Assembly (NCBI GenBank): GCA_003142015.1
Contig: PLOI01000049.1
Span: 121,863 to 155,228, forward strand
Direction of reading: 5' to 3'
Source: Acidobacteriaceae bacterium
GTDB lineage: Bacteria > Acidobacteriota > Terriglobia > Terriglobales > Acidobacteriaceae
DNA length: 33,366 nt
Both the position numbers and the translations under genes were made by a program. Positions 20,101-26,425 of the stretch are shown here, one piece after another (position 1 is the stretch's first letter; the number at the start of each line of letters is the position of its first letter). The notes beneath the pieces were generated by a model. It searched no databases. It worked only from the letters and a program-made list of their open reading frames with translations, and had not been told where the DNA came from.

Positions 20101-20488
20101 TAGCGCGGCGTCGGGCGGGAACTACACGGCTTGTTATGTGATGAAGAATTTCAAGTATCTCGGCGGCGGAAATTGCGGAACGGTCTCTGCAACCGCGAGC
20201 CACACCCTTACTCTGGTCGCGTCTGGGACATCCACTGTCACCTTGTCCGTCTATGTGGATGGAGTCCTTAAGGGAACCGTCACGGATAGCTCCAGCCCTT
20301 ATACCGTGGCTGGCTCGGGATTTGGATTGCAGGGGGATGGCACGCCCGCCGACAGCATTGTGAACGAATGGCAGGATTACACCGGCAGTTCGACGGTGTC
20401 CACGCCTACCCATCTCCCAGCCAGCACATACAACCCGGCGCAAAGAGTACCGATGAGCCCCAGGATATTGTCTGCTGAGACTAACTAA
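14186..20488 (+). CDS. Giant secreted S53 (sedolisin/kumamolisin) protease with Ig-like, chitobiase-C and triplicated modules
   Basis: A 2100-residue secreted serine-carboxyl peptidase. It has a signal peptide (1-26), a pro-kumamolisin propeptide (about 50-225, with HQWLTPAEFGRLYGP) and a catalytic domain (about 255-700). Catalytic residues are Glu326 and Asp330 (TEAYLDLE), Asp412 (STGDGGSAG) and Ser598 (GGTSASSPAMAA). The calcium site shows as FHDVTVGGN and GYDQATGLGSVD. Then come about four Ig-like domains (705-1235), two chitobiase/hexosaminidase C-terminal-type domains, and a series of 191-residue modules with one more such domain between the first two. No C-terminal anchor is seen. Family members digest proteins at acidic pH; the added modules probably bind polymers or surfaces. 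The ATG was chosen over an upstream TTG. Confidence 0.93.
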   Translation: MKLLRSIVRGLLFVALNLAVAAAFAAPRDSAASQEAAPRVQGAADDAVRVTLHGNIHPLIRAAVGKAGTAQASVSQSATDLGAVEDSLPTGRMLLLLQRSSQQEAALTDFIQAAHTPGSSSFHQWLTPAEFGRLYGPTNSDVAAVTAWLESHGLTINQVHAGRVAIEFSGTAGQVSEAFQTQIHRYLVNGETHLANATDPSIPAALAPVIAGLAPLNDFQPQPRLKVLGQAQFNAKTHKATPQWTYPEGSGIVFVVAPGDFATQYDINSVYKSGITGTGQSIAIVSESNVDLSLVQAYQSLFGLGANLPTVVVDGSDPGQNSAATEAYLDLELAGSVAPGATVMLYTSGGTALTNGLALAAMRAVEDDLAGVISASYGECEMELGQSGNVFWNALWEQAAAQGQTVFVSTGDGGSAGCDNFDTQQVAYGGLQVNGIASTPYNVAVGGTDFYYSQYAGSSSAIVAQLGTYWSTTSTILPAISLLKTIPEQAWNDFFGFNLYDNGNPANQPSELIVGGGGGASSAALYTSGAATGYPKPAWQAGTGVPADKVRDLPDLSLFAANGYNYSFYPICANPGDCSSANLTSSGAVVITGVGGTSASSPAMAAIQSLINQSTGAWAGQADFIYYPLAAKQKTAFHDVTVGGNQAPCYPGTTNCVAGSSASNSSGYFVESGYAAGTGYDQATGLGSVDVANLIKYWNTVAFTPTTTTLSVSPTSLAHGKTATITGTVAPTSGSGTPSGAVSLTGNDGITHYAAIDDVALAAGSIYALVDNLPGGTYQLTADYGGDGTFAASKSAPVTITVTPENNTLVATGWAWNPYDLNLYQLSSGITLPYGAQIFLDALPQSGNATITAEPTPATGTVTFTDKLGSATVTSTQPLNTAGVAEWSTGVFAPGSHALSESYSGDPSYNPSTAPAAAAFTVIQGSTSLTVKPLVTSVAAGASVAVDVVLATGYLSLYGTLPGGNVTVTLGSQSITAPWQPFGATGNASLEAVVTFTNVPAGILPLMAYYAGDSNWLGSAANGGTVISLASKLTPTVLLASSSANPAPGQTFILTATVSGPVGKPTPTGTIAFLSNGQSFDTFVNLSSGTATIAIPGYSAANGINIFTALYQGDANYNSAASNAVNVTVAQSDFSLTTQSAEVQISPSGSGVSSLALSPINGFSGTVTLTASAPAAITVTPTAASLALSAPATDVLTIKVAAAAAAGIYPLTITASGGGHLHTAQILVQVLTVAAPVFSPAAGAYATSQQVTLTDSTAGATIYYTTNGAIPTASSTKYTGAITVGATETIQAIAVVSGFAPSSVTSTAYTIMTPAATPIFSPVTGIYSSVQTVAITDLTPGAKIYFTTNGTAPTTSSTLYAGPITVSATETLEAIATASGSLQSATGSAVYIINMAANGCPAGSGSCVDNFTGSSGTLLPTYNSKWTLAGGTNSIYTTGSNSAEISGSASAVYYYAASTSDTAQITLAPSSTTIGYEKLACVRVSSGIPGYCVGFSPVSSGNYTACYVMKNFKYLGGGNCGTVSATASHALTLVASGTSTVTLSIYVDGVLKGTVTDSSNPYTVAGSGFGLQGDGTPADSIVNEWQDYSGASPVATPTFSPTAGAYTSAQTVSISDTTPGATIYYTTNGTAPSTSSTLYAGAIIVSTSETLEAIATAPGYLQSAAASAAFNINLAVVGCPSGSGSCFDNFTGSSGTLLPTYNSQWVLAGGTNSIYTTGSGSVEISGSASAVYYYAGSASNTSQITLAPSSATIGYEKLACVRVSAGIPGYCVGFSAASSGNYTACYVMKNFKYLGGGNCGTISAAVSHTLTLVASGTSTVTLSIYVDGVLKGTVTDSSSPYTVAGSGFGLQGDGAPADSIVNEWQDYSGSSPAPSECPTGSGSCADSFTGSSGTLLPTYNSQWALAGGTNSIYTTGSNSAEISGSASAVYYYAGSASNTSQITLAPSGATIGYEKLACVRVSSGIPGYCVGFSAASGGNYTACYVMKNFKYLGGGNCGTVSATASHTLTLVASGTSTVTLSVYVDGVLKGTVTDSSSPYTVAGSGFGLQGDGTPADSIVNEWQDYTGSSTVSTPTHLPASTYNPAQRVPMSPRILSAETN
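18383..18955 (+). repeat. 573-nt intragenic repeat, module R1
   Basis: The first of three in-frame copies encoding 191 residues, from CPAGSGSC to NEWQDYSG. It includes FTGSSGTLLPTYNS near the start, several cysteines, and IYVDGVLKGTV typical of a LamG/concanavalin-like sandwich. The fold assignment is inference. Confidence 0.85.
19220..19792 (+). repeat. 573-nt intragenic repeat, module R2
   Basis: The second copy has exactly the same length as R1 and differs by scattered substitutions without indels. It is separated from R1 by a chitobiase-C-type domain (about 18967-19203). Confidence 0.85.
19814..20386 (+). repeat. 573-nt intragenic repeat, module R3
   Basis: The third copy is again 573 nt. 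It follows R2 after only 21 nt, without an intervening chitobiase-C-type domain, and is followed by a degraded start of one. Confidence 0.85.
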
Positions 20489-20513
20489 ACCGCTGGAGAA
20501 ATCCAACCACCAG

Positions 20514-20549
20514 ACAGCAAAGGCCAGCCCTCGGGCTGGCCTTTGCTGT
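20514..20549. terminator. Strong two-way terminator hairpin
   Basis: A perfect 16-bp stem, ACAGCAAAGGCCAGCC with GGCTGGCCTTTGCTGT, around a CTCG loop. It sits between the stop codon of the S53 protease gene and the convergent rlpA gene. The stem ends are A/T-rich on both strands, so it can serve both genes. Confidence 0.8.
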
Positions 20550-20566
20550 TGAACACTTTCGTTTGT

Positions 20567-21118
20567 CTAGTTGTCGTGGCGAGGCTTGCCGAGGGAAAGA
20601 ACCTCCAGTCGAACTTCGGCAAGTCCGGCCTTGGTCATGGCCAGCCTCTGGGCTGCGCCATACGAAAGATCGAGGATTCGACCCTTGTAGAGGTAACCGC
20701 GGTCCGTGATGCGCACCACGACCGAGCGCCCATTCTTGAGGTTTACCACCCGCACCAACGAGCCGAAGGGAAGGGTTGGGTGGCAGGCGGTCATCGCGTA
20801 CATGTCAAAGCGCTCTCCACTGGCCGTCCGACGGCCGTTGAACACGCCCCCATACCAGGTGGCTATGCCGCGGAGCGCGTGGGTGGTTTCGGTTTCCAGG
20901 GGTTTCTGCGGCGCAAGCAGGGCGGGCGTCGCGCTCGCTATCGGAACCGCAGAGGGCGCGGTAGTCGATGGAAGGAAAAGCCTTGCATCCGCCAGCACTG
21001 TCCGCGTGGAGACTGCCAACACTCCCGCGGCCAGCGCAACGGACGAAGCTCCCGCCACCAGCCAAATCCGGAGCGATGGTTTCGAGTTCGCGTTGCTTGA
21101 ATTTCGTCGTTTCACCAT
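20567..21118 (-). CDS. rlpA: RlpA-like septal ring lytic transglycosylase family protein
   Basis: A 183-residue protein with a basic N-terminus and one hydrophobic segment (19-40), which is a signal anchor or uncleaved signal peptide. Residues about 83-175 are the double-psi beta-barrel of RlpA: IATWYGGVFNGRRTASGERFD, LPFGSLVRVVNLKNGRSVVV, ITDRGYLYKGRILDLS and AAQRLAM. RlpA proteins cleave naked peptidoglycan glycan strands or act at the septal ring. The usual C-terminal SPOR domain is absent, so this is a short form. No lipobox is seen. It is convergent with the S53 gene and divergent from the lysozyme gene, so two cell-wall-active enzymes share one upstream region. Confidence 0.88.
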   Translation of the reverse strand: MVKRRNSSNANSKPSLRIWLVAGASSVALAAGVLAVSTRTVLADARLFLPSTTAPSAVPIASATPALLAPQKPLETETTHALRGIATWYGGVFNGRRTASGERFDMYAMTACHPTLPFGSLVRVVNLKNGRSVVVRITDRGYLYKGRILDLSYGAAQRLAMTKAGLAEVRLEVLSLGKPRHDN

Positions 21119-21455
21119 CTGCCTATTTTACCAATTCGCCACTAGCGCTTCAAACTGTTGTCAAGATAGATACGAGGAAATCCTGTCCAAAACGGCGCGA
21201 TATTAGGGGATTTTCCAATTTAAGTCATTCTCTCCCAACAACTTACAAATTGCACTAAATTTGGTGCATTTTGTCGCATTTTTTTGCCGGCCTCTCGTGT
21301 TTTCGTCACATCCGGCCCCTCAAGCTCCCCTGAACCTCTGGTCCGGCCGCAAACTCCTCCGCAGCCCCTAGACGCCTGAAGCCGCCTTTGCAGATTATTT
21401 CTCCCCTCCTGCTAGCGTGAAATTGACGTTATCTCCAACAAAAGGCAGGGGAAAA
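21119..21455. promoter_or_regulatory. Divergent rlpA / lysozyme upstream region
   Basis: 337 nt with no gene seen. It contains a near-palindrome TGCACTAAATTTGGTGCA at 21251-21268 (one unmatched pair), T-rich runs, and A/T-rich hexamers on the rlpA strand that could be promoters (TAATAT in the complement near 21202-21207). The promoters are not proven. Confidence 0.4.
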
Positions 21456-21914
21456 ATGAAATTCAGCACCGCGGGAATGGAATTATTGAAGCGTTCTGAA
21501 GGGTTTCGCAATCGCGTCTACCTGGATGTGGCCGGGTTTCCAACCATCGGCTATGGCCACCGACTGCTCCATCCCGAGTCGTTTCCCAACGGCATTACCG
21601 AGCTACAGGCCGCCAATCTCCTGGCCACTGACGTGGGCGACGCCGAGCAGGCCGTTGAACGCCTGGTCAAGGTGCCGCTCTCGCAGGGGCAGTTTGATGC
21701 CCTGGTGGACTTCTGCTTCAACCTGGGCGTGGGACGGCTCGCCGCTTCCACTCTCCTCAAGTCTCTCAATGCAGGAAGGTTCGACGAGGCCGCCCAGGAG
21801 TTGTTGCAATGGGACCATGCCGGCGGGCAGGAAAACAACGCCCTGAAGGCCCGCCGCCAGGCCGAGGCCGAGCTTTGGCGCAACGCTCCGGTTCCGCAGC
21901 AGACAGCCGCCTGA
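21456..21914 (+). CDS. GH24 lysozyme (T4-type muramidase)
   Basis: A 152-residue muramidase that cleaves the MurNAc-GlcNAc bond of peptidoglycan. The catalytic trio Glu15 (RSEGF), Asp24 (YLDVAG) and Thr30 (FPTIGYGH) has the exact spacing of T4 lysozyme Glu11-Asp20-Thr26. LVDFCFNLGVG and RRQAEAELW are typical of GH24. There is no signal peptide or membrane segment, so it would need a holin or lysis to reach the wall. No holin, spanin or other phage gene is nearby. The ATG follows AGGGGAA at a good distance; an upstream GTG at 21417 is less likely. It may be a domesticated phage endolysin. Confidence 0.9.
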   Translation: MKFSTAGMELLKRSEGFRNRVYLDVAGFPTIGYGHRLLHPESFPNGITELQAANLLATDVGDAEQAVERLVKVPLSQGQFDALVDFCFNLGVGRLAASTLLKSLNAGRFDEAAQELLQWDHAGGQENNALKARRQAEAELWRNAPVPQQTAA

Positions 21915-21946
21915 CATTTCTCCTGCGGGCGGAAGCGGGTCCGCGA

Positions 21947-22216
21947 TTATGCCCCGTCAATCTCCACAACTTCCAGCCGCTCGCCCGCCTTCAGGTAGCC
22001 CTTGCGGCGAAACCAGTCTTCCATGGCCGGCTGAAGGCGCTCGAGAGGGACGCGCGTCCCGGCTTCGAGCACTCCGTCGGCCACAGGCAGCGTGTCATCG
22101 AAGACTGGATCGTTGGTGAAGTTGCGCATGGCAAAGTTGTCGATCCAGCCAATCGGGCACGCGTGCCGGACGCCGCTCACATTAATCCGCTGAATGGAAA
22201 ACCTGCGCGCGAACAT
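21947..22216 (-). CDS. Small hypothetical protein
   Basis: An 89-residue protein that I do not recognise. Codon use is strongly gene-like, with mostly G or C in third positions. The protein is soluble and slightly acidic towards the end (GERLEVVEIDGA), with a hydrophilic middle (DWFRRKGYLKAGERL). No motif, signal peptide or membrane segment is seen. It lies 69 nt downstream of the LolA-like gene on the same strand and is convergent with the lysozyme gene. GAGGG immediately before the ATG is a poor ribosome site. A long plus-strand frame over the same bases looks like its shadow. Confidence 0.55.
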   Translation of the reverse strand: MFARRFSIQRINVSGVRHACPIGWIDNFAMRNFTNDPVFDDTLPVADGVLEAGTRVPLERLQPAMEDWFRRKGYLKAGERLEVVEIDGA

Positions 22217-22285
22217 CCCTCTAATGTAATGGATGCGGGCCGGCGGGCGTCCACCCCGCGCGCCAACCCGAACCGAAGGCGCACT

Positions 22286-23164
22286 CTATTTCGCTCCCGC
22301 TACCTTTGCGCCTTTCCCCTGCTCGGCCTCCACGCGGAAACGTTTGTAGTCGTAGTCGCGCTCGGTAACATGCTGTCGATAGCTTTTCACCAGCAGCACA
22401 CGCGCCTGCATAGTTCCTTCGGCGCCGGTTGGAAGCCATACTTCACCATTCACCTGCGCCTGATCGAAATGAAAATTGGAACCCTTCTGGACATTGGCCA
22501 CAACTCCGCCGCCAACGTGAAAATTGTCGTCGAAGGCTGCATCCAGATGGGCGATCTGGCGATCAGTTTCATCGACCCACAACGTGCCCTGCAATTTCTT
22601 TGAGGCGTCCTCGGCCAGGCCGTGCGTCTGGGCGTCCTTCCGGCCCACGAAATCGAAGACAATCGCAGGCCGGCCGCGATAGCTTTCGCGCCGCTCATTG
22701 CGCACATCCATGATCTTCAGCAAGCGGCTGACAGAGATCTCCTGGCCCTCCAGCGGCTGATCGGACGGCGTCTTTTCCGCCTTCCCCACCAGCTTGGTCA
22801 GGCGCTCGGTCTCTTTTTCCAGGTCGTGGCCGCTCAACGGCTGGCCATTCTTCTTCACCGTGCGCCCCACCGGGTGGCCATTGACGAAGAAGATTTCTTG
22901 CTCCTCGGTTTCGGTCTTCTTCACCTGGCCGCCTGCATCAATGTCCTGGGTGGTCACAGTGGCGCTGTAGGTATAGTTCTCGCGTACCTTCTCAAGCTGC
23001 TTTTGGTGATCGACGACCTCACGCATAAGCTGCGGAATTTCTGGCAGAGGAGGAACGGCCACCTGCTGAGCCTGCGCCGGTGCAGTAGTGGCTCCCAACT
23101 CCCACAAGCCAGCAGCCAACCATGCCAGCGCGAATGTAGCCAGACCTGCCAGGCAGTTCTTCAT
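22286..23164 (-). CDS. Exported LolA/LolB-like protein, function unknown
   Basis: A 292-residue protein with a signal peptide ending APAQAQ. The mature part starts with a charged helix (LMREVVDHQKQLEKVRENYT). Strands like those of outer-membrane lipoprotein-sorting (LolA/LolB fold) proteins follow: YTYSATVTTQDID, IFFVNGHPVGR, AIVFDFVGR, GTLWVDETDRQIAHLDAAF and GEVWLPTGAEG. Proteins of this general pattern are common in acidobacteria and are thought to be periplasmic. The fold assignment rests on these patterns only; lipid or lipoprotein binding is not shown. AAGGAG lies 9 nt before the ATG. It is divergent from the VWFA-related gene. Confidence 0.75.
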   Translation of the reverse strand: MKNCLAGLATFALAWLAAGLWELGATTAPAQAQQVAVPPLPEIPQLMREVVDHQKQLEKVRENYTYSATVTTQDIDAGGQVKKTETEEQEIFFVNGHPVGRTVKKNGQPLSGHDLEKETERLTKLVGKAEKTPSDQPLEGQEISVSRLLKIMDVRNERRESYRGRPAIVFDFVGRKDAQTHGLAEDASKKLQGTLWVDETDRQIAHLDAAFDDNFHVGGGVVANVQKGSNFHFDQAQVNGEVWLPTGAEGTMQARVLLVKSYRQHVTERDYDYKRFRVEAEQGKGAKVAGAK

Positions 23165-23270
23165 CGGTCGAAGCTCCTTACCTCTGTCCTGTAAAGAATA
23201 TCGCCGCGCGAGACGGCGCTGTTAGACTTGGTGCGAAGCCGGTGGTGGAAATTCAAGTGAGGTGAATCGT

Positions 23271-24359
23271 ATGAGCCGGTCGCGGTGCGGTTGTCTGGCG
23301 CTTTTTGTTTGCCTGCCGGTTTTTTCCTGGCCGCAACAGAATCCCGCTCCGGCGGCAGCCTCGACGCAGTCTCAGGCTGCATCGCCGTCCGCGCCCCAGC
23401 CGGAAAAGAAAGAAGGCCACATTTATCTCGATGTAATGGTCACAGACAAGGCGGGAGCGCCCGTATCCGGTCTGGAACTCAAGGATTTCACTTTGCTGGA
23501 CAACAACCAGCCCGGCAAGATTCTCTCCTTTCAAGCCTTCGGGGGAAGCGCGCAAAAGGCCAGTCCGCCGGTTGAAGTGATTCTGCTCGTCGATACAGTG
23601 AACGAGCCGTTCCAGCAGGTTTCCATTACCCGGCAGCAGATTGCGAACTTTCTGCTCCAGAACGGCGGGCATCTCGCGGCGCCGGTTTCGCTCTTCGTCT
23701 TGACCAACCAGGGCGTGGATGCCCAGCGTCGGCCTACTTATGACGGAAACGGTCTGGCCCAAGACATCAGGCAGCTCGACAACCATTTGCGCACCATTAC
23801 CCGCTCAGCCGGCTTCTGGGGCGCGGACGAACGATTCCAGCTCTCGCTCCAGGCGCTCCACAATATTGCTGACAATGAAGCGAAAAAGCCGGGCAGGAAG
23901 TTGCTGATCTGGGCCGGGCCTGGCTGGCCGCTCTTCGATACTCCAAGAATTGAATCCACATATAAGGAGCAGCAGCAGGATTTCGATGCGCTCGTTCAGC
24001 TTTCCACCAGGCTGCGCGAGGCGCGCATCTCCGTCTACAGCGTTTCGCTGGGGCAACCCAATTTGGGTACGTTTCTCTACCAGGATTTTCTGAAAGGGGT
24101 AAAGAAGCCAGCGAAGATGAATCTCCCCAACCTCGGCTTGAAGGTCTTTGCCGTCGAGACCGGCGGGCGCGTCGTCGGCCCGGACAACGATATGGCAGCC
24201 CAGATCGACCGTTGTGTTCAGGATGCCGGCGCCTTCTACACCCTTTCCTTCGATCCGCCGCGCGCGAATGGCGCCAACGAGTATCACGATCTGAAAGTGC
24301 TCGTTGACAACCCGGCGCTGACAGCCCGCACCAACACCGGTTATTACAACCAGCCGTAG
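23271..24359 (+). CDS. VWFA-related protein of acidobacterial type
   Basis: A 362-residue exported protein. The short hydrophobic N-terminus (CLALFVCLPVFSWPQQ) is a signal peptide, followed by a Pro/Ala/Gln-rich linker (24-45). The acidobacterial VWFA-related domain then begins with YLDVMVTDKAGAPVSGL and KDFTLLDN. The core reads VEVILLVDTVNEPF, so the metal-ion site motif DxSxS is degenerate (Asp108-Thr-Val-Asn). The typical C-terminal block GAFYTLSFDPPRANG and the ending NTGYYNQP are present. It probably mediates protein contacts outside the cytoplasm. The ATG was chosen because GAGG lies 8 nt before it; a GTG at 23262 overlaps that site. Confidence 0.88.
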   Translation: MSRSRCGCLALFVCLPVFSWPQQNPAPAAASTQSQAASPSAPQPEKKEGHIYLDVMVTDKAGAPVSGLELKDFTLLDNNQPGKILSFQAFGGSAQKASPPVEVILLVDTVNEPFQQVSITRQQIANFLLQNGGHLAAPVSLFVLTNQGVDAQRRPTYDGNGLAQDIRQLDNHLRTITRSAGFWGADERFQLSLQALHNIADNEAKKPGRKLLIWAGPGWPLFDTPRIESTYKEQQQDFDALVQLSTRLREARISVYSVSLGQPNLGTFLYQDFLKGVKKPAKMNLPNLGLKVFAVETGGRVVGPDNDMAAQIDRCVQDAGAFYTLSFDPPRANGANEYHDLKVLVDNPALTARTNTGYYNQP

Positions 24360-24541
24360 CTGGGTGCCGTCTCTGGCGCTCATATTGACAGCGGCCATCG
24401 TCGCTCCCTAAAATTAGAAAGGCAGGCTTTGCGATTTTGCTGGCCTAAACGCTAGAAAAATCAAGGGTTGAGTGGCTTTTGTAACACAGGGCAGGACTGC
24501 TGTAGCAACCATGGACAAGCCCGGAACGGAGAGCGGGGAAG

Positions 24542-25681
24542 ATGCCTGATGCGCGCGTCAGTCCGCGAGAGCGGCTGGTGCTCACGGCCATCATCGAGTT
24601 GTACATCGCTACCGGCGAGCCGGTAGCCTCGCAGGCGGTCGCGCACTTTTTCGCCGACCGGGAAGGCTTGAGCTCGGCCACTATCCGTAACGTGATGGCC
24701 ACGCTGGGCGAAGCGGGACTGCTGGAGCAGCCGCACACCTCGGCTGGCCGCGTGCCCACCGCCGCTGCCTTCCGCTATTACGTTGAACAGATTACCCAGC
24801 CGGGCCGCATGGCTGCCGGAGCGCAGCCGTCCGCCCTGGGCGCAGTGCCGCAAGGCGCATCCTCATTGGGGCCGTCGTCTCTGAGCGAAGCACGCCGCGA
24901 GCAGATCGAGGAGAGCTTCTCGGGCGTCACCAGCACCAACGACTATCTGGAGCGCACGTCGCATGTTCTAGCGCTGCTTTCCAGCGGCCTCGGCGTCGCG
25001 CTCGCCAGCTCCACAACCGGCCAGATACTGGAACACATCCACTTTTCACGGCTTTCCACCGGACGTGTGCTTGCCGTGCTGGTTACTCAGGCAGGCGCGG
25101 TGCAGGATCGCGTGCTCGCGCTGGACCGCGAACTAAACCAAATCGAACTGGAAACAGCCGCGCGCTACCTCAACGAAAATTTTCGCGGATGGCCCATCGA
25201 GCGCATCCGCTCTGAAGTTGCCCGTCGCGTCGAGTTGGAGCGCGAGGCATATCACCAGATGCTGGCCTCGGTTGAGGAGCTTTGCCGCAAGGGCGCGCTG
25301 GCCGGAGGAGACACCGGACCGGCCATTTTTGTTGACGGCATGGCCAACCTTATCGCCGCAGAAGTTGACCGCGAGCGGATGCGCCAGATGCTGCTGGCTC
25401 TGGAAGCCAAACAACGGCTGGTCGAGCTGCTCACCGCCTATGTGGACGGCCGCCAGCAGGAGGTGCGCGTGGTGGTCGGCCTCGGCTTGGCCGGACTGGA
25501 TGAGGCCTCGCAAGCCATGCAGGACCTGGTGCTCATCGGCGCGCCGGCCCGCCTTCATGGCGCCAATCTGGGCACCGTAGCCGTTATCGCGCCCACGCGC
25601 ATCCAATATCAGGAGATGATTCAGGCAGTGCGCTACATTGCAAAGCTCTCCGAGCGCCTGCTGGAAGTTCCCGCTGACTAG
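24542..25681 (+). CDS. hrcA: Heat-inducible transcription repressor HrcA
   Basis: A 379-residue repressor that binds CIRCE operators ahead of chaperone genes and is kept active by GroE. The N-terminal winged helix is clear: SPRERLVLTAIIELYIATGEPV, LSSATIRNVMATLGEAGLLEQPHTSAGR and VPTAAAFRYYV. The middle and C-terminal dimerisation parts (LNENFRGWPIERIRSEV, IFVDGMANLIA, VVVGLG, GTVAVIAPTRIQYQEMI) fit the family, and the length is normal for it. GAGCGGGG lies just before the ATG. It heads a hrcA-grpE-dnaJ cluster. I see no convincing CIRCE element in the 182-nt upstream gap. Confidence 0.94.
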   Translation: MPDARVSPRERLVLTAIIELYIATGEPVASQAVAHFFADREGLSSATIRNVMATLGEAGLLEQPHTSAGRVPTAAAFRYYVEQITQPGRMAAGAQPSALGAVPQGASSLGPSSLSEARREQIEESFSGVTSTNDYLERTSHVLALLSSGLGVALASSTTGQILEHIHFSRLSTGRVLAVLVTQAGAVQDRVLALDRELNQIELETAARYLNENFRGWPIERIRSEVARRVELEREAYHQMLASVEELCRKGALAGGDTGPAIFVDGMANLIAAEVDRERMRQMLLALEAKQRLVELLTAYVDGRQQEVRVVVGLGLAGLDEASQAMQDLVLIGAPARLHGANLGTVAVIAPTRIQYQEMIQAVRYIAKLSERLLEVPAD

Positions 25682-25810
25682 ACCGGGGAGCGCGGACAGG
25701 CCCACATCGGAACCTGCGTTGCTCCCGATAACCAAGAGAGAAGCCGGCGCTTGCCGTGGAAACTATCATTGAAACAAACGAGAGAGCTGCTTCGGAGATT
25801 GCGTAGAACC

Positions 25811-26425
25811 ATGCCAGAAAAGGAATCAGAGTTGACCTTGTCGGAAGAGGCATCTGCAGCGGCTGCTGCGTTGGCCGAAAATTCCGTCATCGAAATGCCG
25901 GCGCAAGTGCCGCCGCAAGAGGCGGGAGAAGCCCAGCCCGTGGCTGGCGCGGAGCCCGTAACTCGTGAACAATTTGACCAGCTCAAGGCCGAGCGCGATC
26001 AACTCCTCGACCGCCTCGCCCGGCTGCAGGCTGAATTTGAGAACGCCCGCAAGCGGGGAGAGCGCGAGAAAATCGCCAATCGCGATTATGCCGTCGGCAA
26101 TGTCGTCGAAAAGTTCCTGCCGGTGCTGGACCACTTCGAACTGGCTCTCAAGGCCGGCGGCACCACCGAGCAGTTGCGTTCCGGCGTCGAAATAATTGTC
26201 AAGCAGATGGAAGATGTTCTGCGCCAGTTGCATGTGACGGCAATTCCCGCCCTGGGCGCGGAGTTCGATCCCCGCCATCATGAAGCTCTTGGCACCGTCG
26301 AGCGCCACGACCTGCCCGACCAGCACGTGGCCGAGGAGATTCGCCGCGGCTACAAGTTACGCGATCGGCTTCTGCGCCCAGCGTTGGTGCGCATAGCCTC
26401 CAACCCGAAACAGACAAGCGAATGA
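25811..26425 (+). CDS. grpE: Nucleotide exchange factor GrpE
   Basis: A 204-residue cochaperone that releases ADP from DnaK. It has an acidic, Ala/Glu-rich disordered N-terminus (1-55) and a long coiled coil (about 60-110, QFDQLKAERDQLLDRLARLQ, FENARKRGEREK). The C-terminal beta domain follows with VEKFLPVLDHFELAL, ALGAEFDPRHHEAL and EIRRGYKLRDRLLRPALVRIA. The ATG at 25811 was chosen since the upstream extension is unrelated. The stop codon overlaps the dnaJ ATG (ATGA), so the two are translationally coupled. Confidence 0.94.
   Translation: MPEKESELTLSEEASAAAAALAENSVIEMPAQVPPQEAGEAQPVAGAEPVTREQFDQLKAERDQLLDRLARLQAEFENARKRGEREKIANRDYAVGNVVEKFLPVLDHFELALKAGGTTEQLRSGVEIIVKQMEDVLRQLHVTAIPALGAEFDPRHHEALGTVERHDLPDQHVAEEIRRGYKLRDRLLRPALVRIASNPKQTSE

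Noticed and set aside
18383-20386. CRISPR or transposon explanation for the long repeats
   Set aside because: The repeats are 573 nt, in frame and coding, without unique spacers or terminal inverted repeats.
19649-20506. 285-residue minus-strand frame over the repeated modules
   Set aside because: The frame stays open only because it is antisense to the 573-nt repeats; it repeats with them and has no ribosome site or family similarity.
21275-21300. Sigma-54 promoter near the NtrC-like palindrome
   Set aside because: Spacing between TGTCGC and TTGC does not fit the -24/-12 rule.
21809-22603. 264-residue plus-strand frame after the lysozyme gene
   Set aside because: It overlaps the lysozyme gene, the 89-residue minus-strand frame and the LolA-like gene, which have better codon use.
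24446-24477. Possible CIRCE element upstream of hrcA
   Set aside because: Only GAGTG of the right arm is present; the left arm does not match TTAGCACTC.
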